Positions 46,601-59,230 of a DNA stretch of 64,000 nucleotides are shown here, one piece after another. A model generated the notes under the pieces. It was not told the origin of the DNA. It did not search any database and saw nothing but the letters and a program-made list of their open reading frames with translations. The DNA is from Climacium dendroides (lineage: Eukaryota; Streptophyta; Bryopsida; Hypnales; Climaciaceae), in the NCBI GenBank assembly GCA_950106755.1, contig OX467092.1:3844001-3908000 (forward strand). Direction: 5' to 3'. Both the position numbers and the translations under genes were made by a program. Position 1 is the first letter of the stretch. Each line of letters begins with the position of its first letter.

Positions 46601-46665
46601 ACCTATGATAAAAAAAATTACAAATTTTGAATTCATATTTGCAATCAAAGGCCCCTAATTCCCTA
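46601..46665 (+). repeat. Dispersed repeat family C, copy 1
   Basis: Core: a GATAAAAA word, CAAATTTTGAATTCATATTT, GCAATCAAAGGCCCC, then TAATT. Eight more copies lie between 52.5 and 58.7 kb. Confidence 0.75.
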
Positions 46666-48944
46666 CAAATAGTGAAGAAACACAAAATTTACGTGGCACA
46701 AAATAGCCTAAGGCAATTTTGACACTTACCCTTGGTAAACTTAAGGGGTTCCGACTGAATCCTCCCTGGGCCTGGGCCAACGAAGTACTGTACATGGATA
46801 AGTTACTCCAGCTCAGCTTACTCCAGCTCAGCCCTCCTGCTCCAACAGCCAGTGGGAGCTGGCCCCGTGGATTTGAAAGAAATGCCTACGTGGCTTCTCG
46901 TCTTCAACTGCACACTCTATCTAAACTTCTGTTCACATTGGATATATATCCAGAAATCGTGGATTCCAAGCCTCTTGTTTAATTAACGAAAGTGTCCACA
47001 TGACCCCACCTGGTATGAGAACTTGCACCTTTGGGGGATTCATAAACATAAACTTTTTCAATAGGGAAATTGTAGGGGTCCTTCTACAATGTGGGATAAT
47101 TCCTTGCTTTTCAGTTCATTGACCAAGTTATAAATTTAAAGACTTTTTTATAGTAAAAAAATCTTCAATACATGAGGGAAAGAAAGGGGCCCCTTACCCC
47201 ACAAGGTAAGGGGTCCATAAAGTGCCCATTGAAGAGGTGGACCTGAATTTGGGGACGTGAAACTTCTTAAAATATTTTTCAGTAAAATATTCCTTGAAAG
47301 ACAAATTGACATTTAATTGAAGTCGACTCATATTTTTTGGAGCTTTGTGGAATTAGTTATGAATTTTTGAAGTTGAAATGGCATAGGGTCATGAGATTGT
47401 CCACCTCCTCATATGTATAGTATTTGTACATTGTTGGTTTAACAAAAAAGAAACATGTGGAAAGAGTGTATATGTTTGGGGAGGTGGGTGATTTTAGAAC
47501 TTGATCAAGCACTTTAAGAACCTCCTTCCTTGAAGTTTGAGAATATTATCCCCTCCATCCTGAAATGATGGTTCATAATTTTGTTGATATTTTTTGAGTT
47601 GGATTTCATTGATCATATAGTGAAAATATTTAATTGAGAAATATTTTTAATTTTATATCAATAGAATCAACGAAGAACATTGCATATGTTCATTAATTGC
47701 AACCTAAATAAAATTAGCCACAAAGAAAGGCTCTAAGTGATCTATTCAAAACAACCTTGAAAAAACATGACATTCAAAGTGGAGAATTATTTTAGTGTTG
47801 AGGTAGTATGAAGCACTTGTAATTGAACTTTAAGCATTTTCCTTTACAATGTAGAAGTTAAGACATTTCATTTTGCTAAATGGAGTGATCAAACTTTAGT
47901 TTCTATTTCCACTTTGTCCATCACAGATGGAAAATTAATACTTTCTTTGTCCCACTAAAAAACTCCAAATCAAGCATAATTTTGTCCCACTAAAAAGCTT
48001 TGTTTATTGATTTCAACCATTAAGTTTCTACTATATTAAACAATATTGTGGGTGCAAGTCAAGCGATTAGGAAGCATTTCCTACTTATTGAGACAATAGT
48101 GTTGGGTGACCACTTGGATGCCATGAAGATTTGTTCATGAAGTGGGTCAAGTTTCCTTATTGTATGTATTTAGGTTGGGGCAAATATTTCTAAAATCCCA
48201 CTGTTGCCACTGACCTTTAAATCATCGAGAATGATGTGTAAACAACATTCATGATTTATGCTCAAATATGATATTTTTAGCATGGATTTGGGGGGCCTAA
48301 ATGACAATGCCTAAACTGGAGATGTTGCATAGATCTACTGGATGGGTTACTGATTTTTGAATGAATGTATTACTTACACGAAGACTAAAAATACAATTAA
48401 TCCCTTGTGGAGAAAAATTTTGGAGTTTTTTTTAAGATTTTAGGTCAAGAATAGTTTTAATCAATTACTAAACATTCAAGCTCAAAAAATCTTGAAACTT
48501 TATACAAAGTCTAAATTGCCATGAAGAACACTTGAAAAAAGTAGTACTTAAATATCAAGATTTCATTGAGAAATTCAATGAGGTAACCTATAGTTGCGTT
48601 GCAACTATAATAGTACAAATCCAAGCTAGAATTGCATAATTGTCCTCAATTTTAGGAATTTTTAGAATTAGGATGTGAATTTAAAATAAGATTTGGCAAG
48701 CTTTGTTAATGATGTTAGCTAAAGTCAATTGCAATTGAATTCATCTTCAACCCTCAAATGGAACTCAAATATAAAAAAATTTGCTAATAACTTTTATAAA
48801 AAATTGAAAATTGTGAATTTCAATAGTAAGAATGTTCTAGTAAACATTTGGTACCTTTTATTTTTATTTTAAAATTTTCAAAATTGAGTGCAAAAGATTG
48901 CTTTTCTACTTTCATTGTCTACAAAACAATGATGTTAGTATATG

Positions 48945-49150
48945 AGCATGTAAATGCAAGCATGTGAGCCTTCAACATATGTGTAAGTAGATATCCATTG
49001 AAGGTGCTTATAACATAATCACTTTTAATATAGATATTTATAACATAGTTATACTATAATCATGGAAGATTCTATAATTTAGATACCTATAACATAGGTG
49101 TATATTCTTCTAGGCTCATTGGCTCATGTCCTAAGCTCATATGTTTATGA
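48945..49150. repeat. Dispersed repeat family D, copy 1
   Basis: TA-rich sequence with repeated words such as CTATAACATAGGTG, GATACCTATAACATA and ATTTATAACATAG, flanked by GAGCC/GGCTCA words. Related stretches lie at 53680-53970 and 60880-61110. Confidence 0.6.
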
Positions 49151-51424
49151 AAAAAGTGATTTTTTCAAATTTGTCCAAAATGCCTGGCTAAGAAAAAAGC
49201 TACATATTATACAATAACATTCCAAATTATGAGTGAATTGAGCTTGCCTAAGTTTTAAAAAAAAAAATGGGATCCATGGTCTTCTAGGGGGTAAATTAGT
49301 CATGGTGAATTTATTACTTTTGAAATTGAACTCTACTTATAAAATGATGCTTCCAAAGCACAAATTATACTAAAATTTCAACTCAAAGCTTCCTAGGAAT
49401 AAACATTACTACAATTTGAACTATGGATTTTTTAATTACATCATAGAATAGAACTTAAGGTTATACTAGGATTTTTTTTATTATAATATACACATAGGAG
49501 AAAATTTCAAAATAATTTTTTATTCCAATTAATATTTTTTAGTGAGTGCAATTCCTCACAAATAGTATTTGAAAGATTAATTACTTATAGAAAGCATGCA
49601 ATGTCATCTCTAAATAATAAAATAAAATAATTTTCTCTCCAAAATATAATGGCAAAATGTAATATATGAACAAAGTGTATTGGATTTGACAATATAGTCT
49701 TGAAAAAATAAAATAAAAATTCATTAAACCATTAAACATTGTTCTTTTTATGTACGGGATTTTGTTAATTGGTTACAACAAAAGATGTAGGCTATTTTTT
49801 GTGAAGAAATTTTTCATTATTTAAATATTATTATTATTTTAAAATACCTATAGCCTAATTTCAGCTAGATATTATCTAGTTTTGATATAAATGTCACCAA
49901 GTATCCTTCAAATATCACACTAGTACTAAGAAAATAGCTAATAACTTTTCTAAAATGATTTAAAAAAATCATTGCCCTTAGAGGACAAATTTAGCCTAAG
50001 GGAATTGATTTTCAAAGGCTCTCTACCATAGCATGTCTAATACTTGCATTGGAAAAATTGTCAGAATTTTTCAATGTTGTACCTAGCTATCAAATTTGAC
50101 AATTTACATTATAACTGAAAAAGAGATTTGGCAAGCACTTTCAAAATTTATAAAATTTTAAATTCTTCAATTTATTTATTTTTGAATTCCATAAACCTTT
50201 TTGTAGTCACTTTGTCCATCTCTATCCTACATATTTTTACATGCCACCTGGCATTTGATTTGTAGAGAGAAGGCAATTGGTTTTTAGAAGTGAGGAGGTA
50301 GGAGGTACAACCATCCATATGGGATATGTAAACTAAGACATAAAATAACTCAATTGTTTATTGTCAAGTCAAAATAGTACAATAATTGTTTTCACAAATA
50401 AACTTTATACCTCCATAACTTTATACCTCCATAACTTTCTATTAGGGACTCAAAATCACAAACAAATTTTTGGAGGTGAAATTCAACTTCATTAGTTGGT
50501 CATATTTTTTTTAAAATTGATTTACAATTCTTTAAATGAGTTTCAAAGTTCCGGGGTGAACACTAGTACTACATTTTTATTATGAGCTTCTACCTTGCCT
50601 CAAATATCCCATAACCTTTAAGGATTTATGATGAACAATGAACTTCACTGTAAAAAGAACCTTTTTGCCCCTCCAATTTGCAATGTAACAATAAAGTTAG
50701 CCCTCCACATCACCAAATAAAAATATCTTGATTTTTGATGGTGCATGGGATACTTTCATAAATATCAAACTATTTAAGTGATTGACATTAGCTGATTTGA
50801 ATTTAACCATTTGGCTTATTTTTCTATATTAAGGCATTTACAACATTTAATATATTTATTTTCTAACTCCCTACAAGAACAATTTTTTTTAAATTCAACT
50901 CTTTAGGATTTATTTACTTAATTAAGTTTACCTTGATAATTGGATATAGTAGTAGCTATGAGATTGTTTATTGCATTGAAGAGGTTAATATAAGGCCTTT
51001 ATTAACTTCACCTCGCCCCACCTGTCAAGATCAATATAGAGGCCCTCATTTTGAAATTTTGTGTCCCTTCAAGCTCTATTCAATCCTTATTTGTATCATT
51101 CCTCCTCCTATCAATTTTAAAAGTCGGCATACACAAAGAGTTTGCTTACACTATTCAAGTCTATAGTGGGCTCTGAGGAGACATGACAAGTTCCTCGTCC
51201 CAAATTAACTCTTCAAACGAGTATCTTCATTTACACTTTCATCTATTTAACCCAGTAAAGACGCTACAAACCACAATGGTCTAATGGCTGACTTCACTAT
51301 AGCAAAAGTTTAGTGTATCTATTGGTCCACATGATCAAAAAGTTTTGGTGACTACCTTGGTCATGGGGGGCCACATCCTTACAGGGTTAAACCATAAATG
51401 ATGCAGAGGATGTATTCTGGTTGA

Positions 51425-51575
51425 GGAATGACAAAAAATCTCTCCATGCAGAACAAAAGCACAACTATTCATCCTCCACATTTTGTATGAACAAAGAAGG
51501 ACTTCTACAATAGTTTGTCTCCCAATGAGTGCTTTCGCATTTTTCTTGAAGCCAACAATTCACACCGTACCCAAA
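51425..51575 (-). repeat. Dispersed repeat family B, copy 2
   Basis: Reverse-complement match to 44988-45150. It includes the reverse complements of TGCTTTTGTTCTGCATGGAG and AAAGCACTCATTGGGAG. Confidence 0.65.
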
Positions 51576-52534
51576 CACATGATTTCCACGGTGACCGGGT
51601 CATCGTTTAAGGACTAAGTTGTTGCTCGGCCATAAAGGGAGTCCATTCTTGGGGGGAGTCCATAAAACCCACAAAATCTTCAATATAGACTCCCCTATAG
51701 CACATATAGTTAAAGTTTTGAATGTTCGATTCTGCTCATTTTTTAGCCATTTTTTTAAGCAGAATCGCCCTACTCAAGGGGGGCCCTACCCAGCAGCTTC
51801 TCTAGTAAGTAAGTTAGTAACTTACCTTTTTCATCACCGGAGCTCGCTGGCATTCAGTTTGTAGGCGTGATCCTTGACTGAGGTCCGAAGCTGATCCACT
51901 AGTCCGTCAAACTGCGCTGCCGTGAAGACAAAACAGACGGCCAATGCCCGACTGCCAAAGCAGAAGAGTTGAAGGGGTCGTCGAGCCAATCTGCCTGTCC
52001 GGGCCTAGTGCCTACGCCCAGCCGAACCCCCGAACTCCCCGTCACGTAGTGCCGAAGCTGATCCGAACCGGAAAAGCTGCAGAAAGCTCCGGAGAAGCTC
52101 GGGAGGACTCAGATCCTCAGATTTTTCCAAACCGAGCCTGCTTTTACCCTTTTTCAGTTGCGCAGATATTATTGTGGGGCTGCAACCCTCCTATCCCCGA
52201 CCCTAAATCCCACCCCAAGACCGAGCCTGTATCCGAACGTGGATCCGAACGTGGAACCGAACCTTCCCTCGCTTTGTACTGGGCTCTGACTGGTGCTTGC
52301 TTGACCAGGTAAGTTCGGCTGCCATCATTGCCGTGCTGGAGGGGGTGCTGCAAATTTTTCCCCCTTGGGAACTCAGTCGCCGTGTCCACTTGCTGGGAGG
52401 GAGAGCGACTGAGGGGGACCCCTGACAGGCTGCCCTTTAATGGGAAAGGTGATAATAAAGTAGTAGCAAGAGACGTGGGGTTTGGAACGGGCAGGGGGAA
52501 TTCACCCCTCGCGGAAACTTTTTACTATTTGCCG

Positions 52535-53056
52535 CCCATGATAAAAATTTGCAAATTTTGAATTCATAGTCGGTCATATGGGGAAGGTCCCATGTAGTAA
52601 ACCAGGTCTTTTTTTTGTTTTTTTACATGCACCCCTGGAATGACTTTGGGGGGACGAGTGAGGGGGTCGGTTCACCCTAACCATGTGGAACTCACCAGGC
52701 CAGTCGGATTGACCCCTCACATTAAGGATAAATGTGAAAATGAGTTGTCTCTTCTATTTTGTGCCACATGAATTTTGTATTTCTTCACTTCTTCAAGGTG
52801 GCTCATTTGGGGCCTCTGGTTGCAAATATGAATTCAGAATTTGCAAATTTTATCATGGGTGGCAAGTAAAAAATTCGGATGTTTTCTCTAGGGATAAAAT
52901 ATGGGGCAATGGGGGAGCCGATCTTCTTGGTCAGGGTGAACAAACCCCCTTGCTTGTCCCCAAGGAAATATGTTGAAATCTTTGAGTTGCCACACATGAT
53001 AAAATTTGAAAGTTTTGAATTCAAATTTGCAATTAAAGGCCCTGAATTAGCTAGGA
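52535..53056. repeat. Family C cluster: copies 2 (+), 3 (-) and 4 (+)
   Basis: Cores lie at 52535-52569 (plus), 52799-52868 (minus) and 52983-53056 (plus). Between copies are C/G-rich words such as ACCCCTGGAATGACTTTGG and GAGGGGGTCGGTTCACCCTAA, which recur beside other family C copies. Alternation of orientation suggests foldback-type units. Confidence 0.75.
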
Positions 53057-55410
53057 GGTGTGTAGAAGAAAAATGAATCAAGCCCAAAATAGGGGTTCTT
53101 TTTTTTACATGCACCCTTAGAATGACTTTGGCGGGACAAGCGAGGGAGGGGGGTCAGTAGATAAAACTAACCCCAATTGAATTGGGAGGCTACATGAGTG
53201 ATGAATGGTGCATTTACCATCTTTAACTTACAAGGGTTAATTAGTGAACATCATCTTGATTGTTCTAAAGTAAGTTATAAAGTAAGGGGTTGCAATTGCT
53301 AGTGTGTGAAAAAGGTTTCCTTATTTGGGGTTTGAGTAGGCTTTGGAAATTTTTGTCTTTGTAAAGAAAATTTGAATCTAGAAACACATTATAGAGCTTT
53401 AAATTATAAGTTGAAGATTCCCCATTATTGTCCTAGTCAACAAATATTTCAAACAAAAGGGCTCTAAGATGTAATAATGGTTCATGTTGCAACCTATACT
53501 CTTTCTACAATGGCTAAATGCAATTCCATGTTCTCAATTCAAAAAATATATATTCAAATATCATGAAAACCAACATCATTTGCACAACTAATTTTTTCTT
53601 CAAACTTTCATAGTCATGAGTGATAAGTCACGTACTACAACTTTTGTATATCTACTTTTGAACTTTGTCCATTGTCCATGTGAGTCTAAGATCTTGAGCT
53701 TCGGAACTTAAGCTCCTATATTATAGACACCTTCCATAGTTATAGGTATCCAAGTAGGTACCTATGTTATAAGCACCTTCTATAGTTATAAGATATTCAT
53801 ATTATAGGTGCTTACATTATAGGTGTCTATGTTATAGGTACCTAGGTTATAAACACCTTCCATGGTTATAGGATACTTATGTTATAGGTATGTATGTTAT
53901 AGAGTTATAAAGTACCTACTTACATCTAAATTCAAGGCTTATAGGCTCACATGCTAGCATTGTTGTTTCTTAGGATTCAAAGTCTTGACAATTTTTTTTA
54001 AAGATTCGGCCAAATTCTTGTGAATGATGTATCATTTTATTGTAATTTTTTTGAAGGTTAGGTAATTCACTGGCTTTCTTGTGATAGAATTTTTATTTCA
54101 ATTACTGCCTAGAAAAATAAGTTATACTCTCTAAAATACATAATACTTGAGCATGGAAAATAAAAAAATTCAAAAGTATATCAAAATTCTCATAGAATAT
54201 GTTTGTGGTTGTATAGAAGGGGATTTGATTCATTCCATTTGATGTGAGGGTTATAAAGAGATTTATTTTGCACACAATCACAGTATCTTCCCAAAATTAG
54301 AACATATAGGATTTACTTTTCTACTCAATTTTCACTATCTTAAAAAGAAGATCAATTGAATTAGATTGTTTTTTACAACTTACAGTGTCACCTTTAAGAT
54401 GACATGTTTCAATACTATAGTTTATTAACAATTTTATTTTCTCTTCTATCTTCTATCTACTTCTAATTAATTTCTTTTATAAAAGATGGAAATGATTTTT
54501 TTTCTTGGATTTTTTATAGCTTATCAACTCATCTATCTAGTATAAAATTTTAAAACTCAAAACCCTGTAGAGCAAAAATTCAACTCAAAAGGGTTGAAAA
54601 TCTTAAAACTTTCCAAAAAAAAGTGATTGTGTTTGGAGTGAGTTTAGGTGAAACATAGTCTTTAAAGCTTTAGGGCGTCTCCACTTCAACCAACAAATAT
54701 GATAAATTGGCAGATTGTAATGGTGCTAGGGATGGAAGATACATACACTAACATGGTGACAATAGGCTGTATTAAATAAGGAAGTGGTGAGTTGTCCTCT
54801 TCCTCACAAATATACTCTAGTTGTTGATCCAACAACCCATTTTACAATGCAAAGATGCAAATGTGACCTTGGCATGACAAATATGTTCTAGTTGCTAATC
54901 CAACTACCCATTTTATAGTGCAAAAATGCAAATGTGACCTTGGCACATGGCATCGGATAGTTAAACAAGACCAACTTGAATAATTCCTAGAGCTTATGCC
55001 AACAAGTGGAGATTTTATTTGCTTGCTAGAGTGGAGCTTTATGCCCAGCCTTGCGCACTTGGACTTAAAACAAATTGAAGCAAAAAGTACATTGGTAACC
55101 ACGATTTGCCAAGACCACTATAATTTTTTTCCTTGTCTTTTAGCTAGCTTTCAAAGTGGTTTATTTTCTTTGTCCAATGTCTAAATTTGTTTTTTCTTGT
55201 ACCCAGCTGAAGTTCTTCAGAATGCACTTAAACGGAAACAAATTTCAAACTCTAATTGCAAAGCACTCCAAAGCTAGAGTTCAATTTGTATGGCGCTAAA
55301 TCTACCCTACAAAGTGGGACCCACCAGATGGAAATGCAATTTTTTGGGGGACGAAAGTGAAATCTTGCCCCCTATTTTGTGATGTGTGTTTCTAAACGAT
55401 ATGTCCTTGA
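53057..55410. other. AT-rich intergenic stretch with family D copy 2
   Basis: No gene is recognised. ACCCTTAGAATGACTTTGG near 53113 belongs to the family C flank. A family D stretch occupies 53680-53970. A duplicated word CAAATGTGACCTTGGCA lies at 54857 and 54929 within a tandem duplication of about 70 bases (54830-54950). Confidence 0.5.
53680..53970. repeat. Dispersed repeat family D, copy 2
   Basis: Variants of TTATAGGTACCTATGTTATA and ACACCTTCCATAGTTATAGG repeat about ten times over 250 bases. Family D edge words (CTTAAGCTCC, AGGCTCACATGC) bound it. Confidence 0.7.
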
Positions 55411-55486
55411 CCTCTCCTTAGCTAGTTTGGGATCTTTGATTGTAAATATGAATTCAAAATTTGCAAATTTTTTCATGCGTGAAAAA
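55411..55486 (-). repeat. Family C, copy 5
   Basis: Reverse-complement copy of the core, followed by GGGTAAAATTCCTTGC words repeated three times and a GTGGGACGGGTTTA word near 55650, which recurs beside copy 8. Confidence 0.75.
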
Positions 55487-56397
55487 ATAAAAATTCTTGC
55501 ATTTTTCTCCCAAGGGTAAAATTCCTTGCCTTTTTCACTCGAGATAAAATTCCTTTCATTTTTCTCTTTATCTCCCAAGGGTAAAAATTCCTTGCCTTTT
55601 TCACCCGGGGGTAAAATCTCTTGCGTTTTCACCCTGCGGGTCCCACCCCGTGGGACGGGTTTAGGGGTTCCTCCTTCTCTCCCCTTCTCTTCCCCTGGGA
55701 GCAGTCCGTGCCTGCCTGCCTGCCTGCCCCATATCTTTAGCTTTGTCAGGATCTGAAGGGGAACATGATTAGTTAGAGCCTGGATGAAGTGCAGGCCATT
55801 ATTTGGGGCAGACGAGGAGGTGGTGTACCAATCTGCATATAATCTTCTGGCCAGGACAGACGGGCCAGAGACCGACCCAACCCCAACCCCAACCCCACCA
55901 CCCTGGAGAATTCTCCGTCCCTCTGTCAGCCAGCCCAAAAGTCCCCCCAACTCACTTCCAACACCCCAACCCCAACTCAACTCACTCACTTCTCCTTCTG
56001 ATCTCTTCTTAAAACTTAAAAAAAAACTAACAACAAATAACTTTAGATGCTTGACATGGACAGCCACAAACTGAAGAGGCATCTTCTTAAATAAGTTAGA
56101 GTGTGCGATACGATACCGCTCTCACACAGATAAAAGATCAGATAGGAAGTTTTCAGTTCATTCATGAAAGGAAAAAGAAAGTCTGCAAACATTGTGTTGA
56201 GAAAACGAAAGCAAGAACCACAAAAATAAGTTATTCCTTTGACAAGTTCATTCCATGGCATTGCATGACGGTGTTAAGTTAAGTTATTTGGGTTTGTCTC
56301 ACTGGAGTTTGGACTGCAATGAAAAAACAAAAGGGCAACAATCATTTCATTACACTATTGGAAACATAATTAAGTTGTAGTCTGAGAGTGAGTAGTA

Positions 56398-56672
56398 AGG
56401 TAGGTGGCTCTTAAACTGATCTGGTACATTTTACTTCTGAAATGTACTAACTGCGTACATTTCAGAAGGGGGTCGGTTTTAGAAACCACTGCGTTCCAAC
56501 TTCAAAAATTTGTAACTAATTCCACAAAGGTCCAAAAAATATGAAACGACTTGGATTAGATGCCTATTCCTTTTTTCTTCCTACCAATATTCACTGAAAA
56601 TTGTTTTGAGATGTTTAGTTGTCCCAAAAATGCAATCAGCTCTTAAAGGGTCGGTTTAAGAGCCACCTACCT
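56398..56672. mobile_element. MITE (275 bp), TIR AGGTAGGTGGCTCTTAAAC
   Basis: The left end AGGTAGGTGGCTCTTAAAC pairs with the right end GTTTAAGAGCCACCTACCT. TA flanks both sides (56396-56397, 56673-56674). There is no coding capacity. Inside, sequence from about 56495 to 56570 recurs inverted near 47320-47390. Confidence 0.8.
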
Positions 56673-56770
56673 TATACCAAGGACCCATCCGAGTTGTTGT
56701 TGGCCTGTTCAATTGCTTGACAAAGCTATAAATGCCAACGCTCTAGAGCTCCACTCAATTGCAATGGTTA

Positions 56771-56926
56771 AGGTAAACTATCCCATTACGGACAGAATGG
56801 GAGCAAGTCCATTGTGGGCAAAATTGTAATGGTGGTGTGCATTCAAGTCATGAGATGTATATTACTATCTTAATTCAGTCCACTATGGGCTTGATCCCAT
56901 TTTGTCCGTAATGGGGTAGTTTACCT
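56771..56926. mobile_element. Foldback MITE (156 bp), TIR AGGTAAACTAYCCCATTACG
   Basis: Arms of about 50 bases: AGGTAAACTATCCCATTACG... on the left, and AGTTTACCT preceded by GTCCGTAATGGGGT on the right. TA flanks both sides (56769-56770, 56927-56928). It lies about 100 bases after another TA-flanked MITE with a similar terminal AGGTA. Non-coding. Confidence 0.8.
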
Positions 56927-57589
56927 TAGAGTGAATATGCACGAGCAACATTAGAAAATTTGGGTGTGGGTGCCAACTCTACAAACCTAGAGCTTGAGCA
57001 ACGTATCCATTGGGGCACCGTGGCCTTCATTGCTCACCTTCTATTATTGCAACCATATAGAAGCCCCCCTAAAGTGATATGGAGTGCTTCTTATTTTGCT
57101 ACTCCACTATTGGTGATGCTCCAAGTATACAAACTAATCGACGTCACTTGTAATTTTCTTTCCCTATCAGTAATAGATTTTGTTTTTTGCAAGTTGCCTT
57201 GATTATAGGTCACAAATTTAGGGTTTACTCTAACACAAGTAATATTGGGATTAGGATTTAGACTTCTTTAAGTCATGGGAAGCAGCTAAGGTGAATTGAC
57301 CCCTTGCTCATACATAACATTATTAACCAAGTGCAGGGAAGGGGGAGGGGGACTTTTTTTGGCTTCCCCAAAGAGCGGAATCCCCCCAGTGTTGAAATTT
57401 CTGAAATCGCTATTCAGTTACATAGCGTAAACTCATATTTGCCCACACAATCATGTTGAGTCAACCAATCATTTTGATTAGATTATAATTCAATCCGTCC
57501 CATGCATCCCAAGAGGGATTATACCTTCTTGAGGGGAAAAGCTTTATGGCCAGTTATGAATGTTATGAAAACGCTGAAATCTTTTTATA

Positions 57590-57975
57590 TGCCACAAACG
57601 ATAAAAATTTGCAAATTTTGAATTCCTGTTTGCAATCAGAGGCCCCAAATTAGCTAGGGAGAGGTGGAGAAGATAAATTAATCAAGCTCAAAGTAAGGGG
57701 GCTCTTATTTTACCTGCACCCCTGGAATGAATGCGGTCCGGGAAGTGCAGGCCGTGTAGGGAGAACTGACCCCCTCGTTGCCCAGCCAGGGTTACTCGTG
57801 AAAAAATGCCCCCTTATTTTTCTGCGATGATTTTTTATATTTCTACACTGCCCGTAGCTAATTTGGGGTCACCAATTGCAAATCTGAATTCAGAATTTGC
57901 AAAAAAATTCATCTGATTGCAAATAAAAATATCCACAGATAAAACGGGGCAATGAGGGGGTCAGTTCACCCTGGC
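57590..57975. repeat. Family C inverted pair, copies 6 (+) and 7 (-)
   Basis: Cores at 57590-57662 and 57849-57930 face each other. Their C/G-rich flanks also pair (GAACTGACCCCCTCGTTGCC at 57762 against GGGCAATGAGGGGGTCAGTT at 57946), so the whole 385 bases can fold on itself. Confidence 0.75.
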
Positions 57976-58296
57976 CGTGTTCCTTCTGCGTAAGTTACCA
58001 CGGAGTAACTTACTACAGGAAGCAGAACGTGAGAATCCAGCATCCAGCAGCATTTTGCATGGAGTTTGGGGTTCTTTTTAACCTGGAGACGACACGTGGT
58101 GCACATGCGGAGGGTCCGTGTGGCATTGAAGAACTTATCAGTTTGAAATTTATGGCCGCCGAGTTTCGTTTGCGGGGCCGTAACTGATACCCGTCCGTCC
58201 CACGGCGGGGTGGATTTTGTGTTCTCTGGGGTAAAAGTAAATAAAAAAGCCCCCTTAGTTATTTTAAGTTCTGCTCTTGAGTGACCTCCCACACCT

Positions 58297-58633
58297 CAGT
58301 TGGTGTCTCTGATTGCAAATATCAATTCAACATTTGCAAATTCAATCATGTGTGGAAAATAAAAAAATTCTTGCACTTTTCTCCGGGGTAAAATTCCTGC
58401 GTTTTCACCCTCCATGCCCCACTTCGTGGGACGGGTTTACTGTAGCGTCCTGCATTTGGATTTGCCTTTTCATGTCTGAACTCAGGGGACGTTAACCACT
58501 CCCCACGAAATAGCCCACTAGGCTAGATTTATCCCGGGGAAAAACACATGAATTTTTTAATATTTCTCACATAATTTTTTTTTTGCAAATTTTGAATTCA
58601 TATTTGCAAACAGAGACCCCAAATTAGCTAGGA
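58297..58633. repeat. Family C inverted pair, copies 8 (-) and 9 (+)
   Basis: Cores at 58297-58362 (minus) and 58563-58633 (plus), with GGGTAAAATTCCTGCG and GTGGGACGGGTTTACTG between them, as beside copy 5. Confidence 0.75.
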
Positions 58634-59074
58634 GAGTTCTAAAACATACCCTGCACACAACTCCAAATAAGAAACGTGTTTTTACTTTTTAACCCTATAA
58701 AACCCCAAATTACCCTGTTGGGCCCACTTGGTGTCCTGCTTCCGAACTCAGTCCCACGCCACTGAGACCGAAGGATTTTGAGCCCCTGCAGCAGCAATAA
58801 TCCGGTTTCCATTTTTTTGTGCATATCCGGTGCCTCGGTTACCGACGGGACAGCAAGCTGGTCCGCAAATAATAGAACGGAGCATATGGAGGGGCTCTCG
58901 AAACACGCTATCTAATGTGGAGTTTATTTTATTTTTAATTTGGGTTGGGACACAGGGAGAGTTTGAAGCGACAAAAGGCTAGAGTAGCATAGAAAAGCCC
59001 ATTGTGTGTGTGGGGGGGGACCTTCTTGGTTAATGCGTGACCAAACGTCGACGAGTCCGTTTGGTGTCCGATGG

Positions 59075-59230
59075 ATGATAGAGAGAATCCTTCTACTAGG
59101 ACAAAAGTGCAACTATCTATTGTGAGAATTTTGTTGTGAAAAGGGGGGGGGGGGGGGAGGATTTTTGTAGTGGTTTGACTTCTAATGAGTGCTTCTGCAT
59201 TATTTTAATCTTGAGACGAGTACATTGCAT
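59075..59230 (-). repeat. Family B, copy 3, with 15-G run
   Basis: Reverse-complement match to family B. A run of 15 G at 59143-59157 interrupts it. Confidence 0.65.

Larger units (their letters stand above)
46666..52534. other. AT-rich intergenic stretch, with a GC-richer patch at 51830-52530
   Basis: No gene is recognised. About 47160-47400 carries, inverted, sequence related to the inside of the MITE at 56398-56672. Family D copy 1 is at 48945-49150 and family B copy 2 at 51425-51575 (minus). At 51830-52530 the composition becomes GC-rich and a 122-codon open frame (51944-52312) appears, Pro/Arg/Ser-rich with no known domain. I do not call it a gene. Confidence 0.5.

Noticed and set aside
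55372..56082. 236-codon minus-strand open frame
   Set aside because: It overlaps a family C copy with repeated GGGTAAAATTCC words and a CCCCAACCCCAA simple stretch, with no domain.
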